Shown here: positions 5,986-8,892 of the stretch, in pieces
How the letters are laid out: the number at the start of each line of letters is the position of its first letter
Position numbering within the stretch: position 1 is the stretch's first letter
Assembly: GCA_020850915.1 (NCBI GenBank)
Contig: JADZDV010000531.1
Coordinates: 1 to 8,892 of the forward strand
Length of the DNA: 8,892 nt
Reading direction: 5' to 3'
DNA from: Chloroflexota bacterium
GTDB lineage: Bacteria > Chloroflexota > UBA6077 > JADZDV01
Made by a program: the position numbers and the translations under genes
Notes under the pieces: model-generated
Told to the model about the DNA's origin: nothing
Databases searched by the model: none
Seen by the model: only the letters and a program-made list of their open reading frames with translations

Positions 5986-6025
5986 TGATCGGGCGGCGGC
6001 GCGTGGCCGCGACGAGTGGAGCGCG

Positions 6026-7243
6026 ATGCGACTCTCTCCCACCATAGTCCTTATTCTCTGTACGATGGTCATGTTGCTGACCTCCGCCGGGATGATGTCG
6101 TTCGGCCTGTTCATCCCGTTCATCGAGGCAGAGTTCGGCTGGCCTCGTGCCGTCGTGACGCTGCCGTACCTGGTGGCGATGATCGCCTGGGGGGCCAGCT
6201 CGCTGACGTTCGGCAAGCTGGCCGACGACCACGGCGCGCGGCCGGTGATCCTGGGCGGTGTCGTGCTAATGGCCAGCGGGTTCCTGGGCATGGCGCTGGC
6301 CCAGAACGCCTGGCAGCTCTGCCTCGCCTTCGGTGTGCTGGTGGGCGCTGCGATGGGAGCTGCTGGGATCAACATGGGCGCGCTGCTGGTGTCGAAGCAC
6401 TTCGCTCCGAGCCGGCGGGCGCGGGCGGTCAGCATCGCGCAGACCGCCTCCCCGCTGAATCCGCTGCTGTTCGCCCCGCCGCTCTTTCTGCTGCTCCGCG
6501 TCTCTGACTGGCGGACCACCGCGCTGGTGATCAGCGCCATCCTGTGGCTTGTCGCCCTGCCCCTAGCCTGGGTGGGTGCGCGGGACCCCGACTCGGCGCG
6601 GCTCGCCGCGCACCAGCGGATACCGTTCAGCGCCTGCCTGCCCCACCTGCGCAACCCCTCGATGCTGGCGCTCTTCGCGTCGCGGCTGGCCTGCGGCCTG
6701 GCGATCTTCCAGACCCCGCACATGGTCGCGATGGCCATGAGCAAGGGTCTGGACATGGCCGCTGGAACGATGGCGCTGAGCATCTACGGCGCCGTCGCCG
6801 TAGGCTGGACGCTGCTCTTCGGCTGGCTTGCCGACCGGCACGGGCGCACCCGCATGCTGGGGCTCAGCTACGCCTTGCGGGGCACGGGCACGATCGCCCT
6901 GGCGCTGGCTGCCCCCAACGAACTGGGGTTCTTCCTGCTCGTGGCCGTGGCGGTCGGGCCGACGTTCGGCACGATTGCAGTGCAGAACGTGCTGTTCTAC
7001 GAAGCAGCCGGCGCGAAGCTCGCGGGGGTGATCCTCGGCCTGAGCTTTATCGTCCACCAGGTCGGCTCGGCCATCGGGCCACAGGTAGGGAGCATCGTCT
7101 TCGACCAGACGCACACCTACGATGGCTTCTCGATCGTCATCGGGCTGTTCCTGCTCGCGTCCGCCGCCATGACCTTCAACCTCAAGGAGAGCGACTTGCA
7201 GCCGAGCAAGTCGACAGCGACGGCGGTGCTCAAGCCGGCCTGA
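6026..7243 (+). CDS. Major facilitator superfamily (MFS) transporter
   Basis: The 405-residue protein is of typical MFS length, with about twelve hydrophobic helices in two halves joined by a polar loop (about 184-208, ARDPDSARLAAHQRIP). The first helix starts almost at once (residues 5-30). Motif A appears in both halves: GKLADDHGARP (63-73) between helices 2 and 3, and GWLADRHGRTR (266-276) between helices 8 and 9. GVLVGAAMGAAGINMG (103-118) is the glycine-rich fourth helix. The overall pattern is nearest to monocarboxylate/oxalate-formate-type porters, but the substrate cannot be read from sequence. ATG6026 is chosen because it begins just before helix 1 and has GGAG at 6018-6021; the frame is open further upstream. 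It converges with the small membrane protein gene at 7320. A dyad at 5971-5985 may regulate it. Confidence 0.92.
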   Translation: MRLSPTIVLILCTMVMLLTSAGMMSFGLFIPFIEAEFGWPRAVVTLPYLVAMIAWGASSLTFGKLADDHGARPVILGGVVLMASGFLGMALAQNAWQLCLAFGVLVGAAMGAAGINMGALLVSKHFAPSRRARAVSIAQTASPLNPLLFAPPLFLLLRVSDWRTTALVISAILWLVALPLAWVGARDPDSARLAAHQRIPFSACLPHLRNPSMLALFASRLACGLAIFQTPHMVAMAMSKGLDMAAGTMALSIYGAVAVGWTLLFGWLADRHGRTRMLGLSYALRGTGTIALALAAPNELGFFLLVAVAVGPTFGTIAVQNVLFYEAAGAKLAGVILGLSFIVHQVGSAIGPQVGSIVFDQTHTYDGFSIVIGLFLLASAAMTFNLKESDLQPSKSTATAVLKPA

Positions 7244-7280
7244 GCGCGGGGGGCGCCCGACCGGGGCGCGGTGCCCAGCA

Positions 7281-7301
7281 GGTCGACCGAGCCTCTCGAC
7301 C
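7281..7301. terminator. Weak hairpin between convergent MFS and small membrane protein genes
   Basis: GGTCGA (7281-7286) pairs with TCGACC (7296-7301) over a nine-base loop in the 76-base convergent gap. No T-run follows on either strand. Position favours a bidirectional terminator; structure alone is weak. Confidence 0.2.
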
Positions 7302-7319
7302 CGGCAGCGGAGCGCGGGG

Positions 7320-7505
7320 CTAGTGATGCACCAGCTCTGGAGAGAACGCCCCGCCGAGCCTTGGACCGAGCTCGAACACGGTCAGCACGACCGTCACGAC
7401 GATGACGAGGACGATCAGAGGGTAGGCACCCCACTCGTCCGACGCCGGCCCGTCGGCGTCTCCACCCGTCGCTTCCCAGTCGGGCGAATTGTCGTCTGCG
7501 TCCAC
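7320..7505 (-). CDS. Small single-pass membrane protein (61 aa), hypothetical
   Basis: A GTG at 7505-7503 follows a strong ribosome binding site (GGGGAGGAG, four bases before the start) and opens a 61-codon frame ending in TAG at 7322-7320. The first 28 residues are acidic (VDADDNSPDWEATGG, then DADG and SDEWG). Residues 29-46 (YPLIVLVIVVTVVLTVFE) form one clear membrane helix, and the tail is short (LGPRLGGAFSPELVHH). A cytoplasmic acidic N-terminus with the helix as anchor, or the reverse, is possible. The longer in-frame reading to 7808 adds low-quality sequence and is rejected. I know no family for it. It converges with the MFS gene and is divergent from the ArsR-like gene, so either could be a functional partner, but nothing shows it. 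Confidence 0.7.
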   Translation of the reverse strand: MDADDNSPDWEATGGDADGPASDEWGAYPLIVLVIVVTVVLTVFELGPRLGGAFSPELVHH

Positions 7506-7761
7506 GTGGCTCCTCCCCTCCGTCTCCCACCTTGCCGGCCGCCGGACCCCGGACCACGAGGCCGAAAACCCAGGCGCGCGGGACTGTGCTGGTCGGCAGC
7601 GTGGTGACACCTCGCCCTGCAGAAGATAGCGAATACCTCGCCTCGGTGATGCCCAAGGAGATCTTTCTACACCATCGAGGGCGAGTGAGCAAGGAGGCGC
7701 CCGTCCCTGAAGAGAGGGGAGCTGAGCGCTTACGAGCAGTCGGAACTCTAGAGACCGAGGC
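7506..7761. other. Divergent intergenic region before the ArsR-like gene
   Basis: A 256-base gap that should carry promoters for the small membrane protein and the regulator. I see GCGA-ATACC-TCGC (about 7630-7643) and the palindrome CTCTAGAG (7746-7753) eight bases before ATG7762. Either might be an operator, but both are short. AAGGAG-type runs near 7660 and 7690 have no start codon at the right distance. Confidence 0.35.
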
Positions 7762-8634
7762 ATGCCGAACAGCCAACCGCTGCAGCGCTTCAAGGCCGGG
7801 TTCTTCAAGGCGCTGGCTCATCCGACGCGCATCCGGATCCTCCGGGTGGTGCGGCGTGGTGAGCGCGCCGTCTCGGAGATCGAGGCGTTGCTCGAAGCGG
7901 ACGGCTCCGGCCCGTCTCAGCAGCTCACGTTCCCGCGGGGCTGGAACGTCGTCGAGGGGCGGACGGATGGCACCGGTCTGTACGACGCCGTGCGCGACCC
8001 GGAGATTGTTCGCTGGCTGAATGTGGCGCGCGAGATCTTCAACAGCCAGCTCATTGACTTCCAGAGGCTGAAGGCGGCCCAGGCGCGAGCCGACGAGCTG
8101 GTCGCGAGCCGGCAGACCGAGGAGGCAACCGCGAGCCTGCGCCAGGAGTTCTCGGAGCCAGCTAGCAGCTGCCAAAGGCCCCCACCGTGGCCGCTGGGAA
8201 CCTACTTCGGGGGGTGCATCCACTTTACGTCCTTCAGCCCTTCGGCTTCGACCGCGTGGCCTCGCCGTGCCAGCAGGCGCAATCCGGTGGCCTCACACGG
8301 GCCGTGGAGCTCCGCGGGCAGAGGCAGCTCGGAGCCGGGGCGGTCGCTCAGCGCTGGAGCAACCGCCAGGGCAGACGCCCGCGCGAGCGCATCGCTCTCG
8401 CCTGGCGTGCTTCTTCCATCAGCTCGAGCAGGCGCTGTGCAGCCCTCTCCCAGGTCAGTTCGCGCAGGATCCGCTCACGCGGGGAGGCCAGATGGCCGTC
8501 GGACCCCTCGATCGCCGCGCGGATGGCGGCCATCGCTGAGTCGTCGTCGGGCGCCCACCAGTTCGCGTTCTCGAACAGCTTGCCGATCGGCCCGCCGCCG
8601 GGGAAGCTCGCCGGCGTCTCCCGGCTCGGGATGA
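7762..8634 (+). CDS. ArsR-family winged-helix regulator with run-on C-terminus, possibly decaying
   Basis: Residues 8-105 match ArsR-type repressors: FFKALAHPTRIRIL (14-27), ERAVSEIEALL (34-44), PSQQL (51-55), VVEGRTDGT (63-71), VRDPEI (77-82) and VAREIFNSQLIDFQRL (88-103). The ELCVCDL-type metal-binding motif is absent, so this is not a classical arsenic or metal sensor. The recognition helix is odd: the usual SQQLAVLR is SQQLTFPR, with Pro58 inside the helix and Pro51 at its start. Such proteins are usually 100-130 residues, but this frame has no stop until 8634. From about residue 133 it becomes Ser/Arg/Pro-rich, with poorer codon use, and overlaps the antisense glycosyltransferase by 287 bases. 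A lost stop codon or a frameshift is likely; a TAG lies in another frame at 8163-8165. The genuine part is about 7762-8160. The start is ATG7762, with a weak ribosome binding site. Confidence 0.6.
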   Translation: MPNSQPLQRFKAGFFKALAHPTRIRILRVVRRGERAVSEIEALLEADGSGPSQQLTFPRGWNVVEGRTDGTGLYDAVRDPEIVRWLNVAREIFNSQLIDFQRLKAAQARADELVASRQTEEATASLRQEFSEPASSCQRPPPWPLGTYFGGCIHFTSFSPSASTAWPRRASRRNPVASHGPWSSAGRGSSEPGRSLSAGATARADARASASLSPGVLLPSARAGAVQPSPRSVRAGSAHAGRPDGRRTPRSPRGWRPSLSRRRAPTSSRSRTACRSARRRGSSPASPGSG

Positions 8635-8892
8635 GCTGGGCCACCGATCGGTCGAGGTACGCCTGGTAAGCGCTGTGGTCTGGCGCGATGAGCCGCAGCC
8701 CGCTCGCCGCGGCCTCGACCATCGCCTGGTCCCAGCCCTCGCCGAACGACAGGCTGACGTAGTGGGTCGCGGCGGCGAACAGGCGCGGCATCTCGGTATC
8801 GGAGAAGACGTCGTAGATGAAGTGCACGGGCGCGGCCTGCTCCAGGCGCTTGCCAAGCCGCTGCTGGAGCGCTGCCAGCTCCGCGGTGAACA
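8348..8892 (-). CDS. GT-B fold glycosyltransferase (group 1 / GT4-like), C-terminal 180 residues
   Basis: The reverse frame enters from the window end, so the N-terminal domain is missing. Visible residues 23-75 hold the nucleotide-sugar-binding half of a GT-B enzyme: VHFIYDVFSDTEMPRLFAAA (22-41) is the strand and helix before the donor loop. FGEGWDQAMVEAAASG (49-64) contains the EX7E motif (Glu51 to Glu59), and LIAPDHSAY (67-75) follows as in GT4-type enzymes. WERAAQRLLELM (147-158) is the usual C-terminal helix, followed by a basic tail (RSRGRLPWRLLQR). It would transfer a sugar from a nucleotide-sugar donor, probably to a surface polysaccharide or glycolipid. Donor and acceptor are not readable. 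No start is visible in the window, and an internal GTG near 8827 is not the true start because the upstream sequence is good coding sequence. It converges on the ArsR-like frame. Confidence 0.88.
   Translation of the reverse strand, partial: FTAELAALQQRLGKRLEQAAPVHFIYDVFSDTEMPRLFAAATHYVSLSFGEGWDQAMVEAAASGLRLIAPDHSAYQAYLDRSVAQLIPSRETPASFPGGGPIGKLFENANWWAPDDDSAMAAIRAAIEGSDGHLASPRERILRELTWERAAQRLLELMEEARQARAMRSRGRLPWRLLQR

Larger units (their letters stand above)
5584..6025. other. 442-base leader/intergenic region before the MFS gene
   Basis: No convincing gene lies here. A 71-codon forward frame (5676-5891) is Arg/Pro-rich and weakly supported. The MFS frame is open back to TTG5819, but the added 69 residues are Pro/Ala/Ser-rich with no ribosome binding site. 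The region contains GGCCGG-CGAGA-CCGGCC (5614-5630), an extended -10-like TGGGATAAT (5638-5646), TATAGT (5887-5892) and a perfect dyad (5971-5985). Confidence 0.55.

Noticed and set aside
5819..6025. N-terminal extension of the MFS frame from TTG5819
   Set aside because: It adds 69 Pro/Ala/Ser-rich residues before helix 1, has no ribosome binding site, and other MFS proteins start close to helix 1.
5674..6783. Long reverse open frame (369 codons)
   Set aside because: It is the antisense of the MFS gene and its leader, with no domain and poor codon use; a shadow frame in GC-rich DNA.
7117..8223. Long reverse open frame (368 codons)
   Set aside because: It runs antisense to the ArsR-like domain and MFS end; composition is Arg/Pro/Ala-rich with no family features. 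Only the separate small frame at 7320-7505 is supported.
8205..8347. Reverse frame ending in TAG near 8207 with a protein-like tail (LLARRGHAVEAEGLKDVKW)
   Set aside because: It reads well but has no ATG or GTG start in frame; the only TTG gives 26 residues. It could be the remnant of a gene after the glycosyltransferase but cannot be supported.

Overview
This 8.9 kb window is GC-rich chromosomal DNA from a bacterium with high third-position GC, several GTG starts and loosely packed genes in mixed orientation. The mix of a fused transporter/spermidine-synthase-like protein, a stand-alone protoglobin and an ArsR-type regulator of non-metal type would fit Chloroflexota (Thermomicrobia-like). 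That is inference from protein flavour, not a marker gene. I see no rRNA, tRNA, CRISPR array, transposase or phage gene.

Layout. 1-277 (-): start of an unrecognised gene cut by the window edge, with a hairpin over its ribosome binding site. 413-874 (+): LOG-family (lysine-decarboxylase-like) protein lacking the first part of its Rossmann fold. 1034-3322 (-): large membrane protein with two near-duplicate transmembrane modules fused to a spermidine-synthase-like methyltransferase-fold domain. 3323-3622: 300-base spacer with an inverted repeat and a G-rich run. 3623-4468 (-): alpha/beta hydrolase with a complete apparent Ser-Asp-His triad. 4469-4751: divergent spacer with a row of short perfect hairpins. 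4752-5351 (+): protoglobin with an altered distal haem pocket. 5296-5583 (-): possible small gene overlapping the protoglobin tail. 5584-6025: 442-base spacer with dyads and -10-like sites. 6026-7243 (+): MFS transporter. 7320-7505 (-): 61-residue single-helix membrane protein. 7762-8634 (+): ArsR-like regulator whose frame runs on past its domain into the antisense of the next gene. 8348-8892 (-): C-terminal part of a GT-B glycosyltransferase.

The genes do not form one clear pathway. The hydrolase and the fusion protein share a strand but are 300 bases apart, so a tight operon is unlikely. Most other neighbours are convergent or divergent singletons. The points most worth following are the protoglobin with Arg where the distal Tyr should be, the duplicated-module fusion protein that lacks the GGGD Asp, the regularly spaced hairpins before the protoglobin, and two eroding genes (LOG and ArsR). 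No complete novel multi-gene system is evident.
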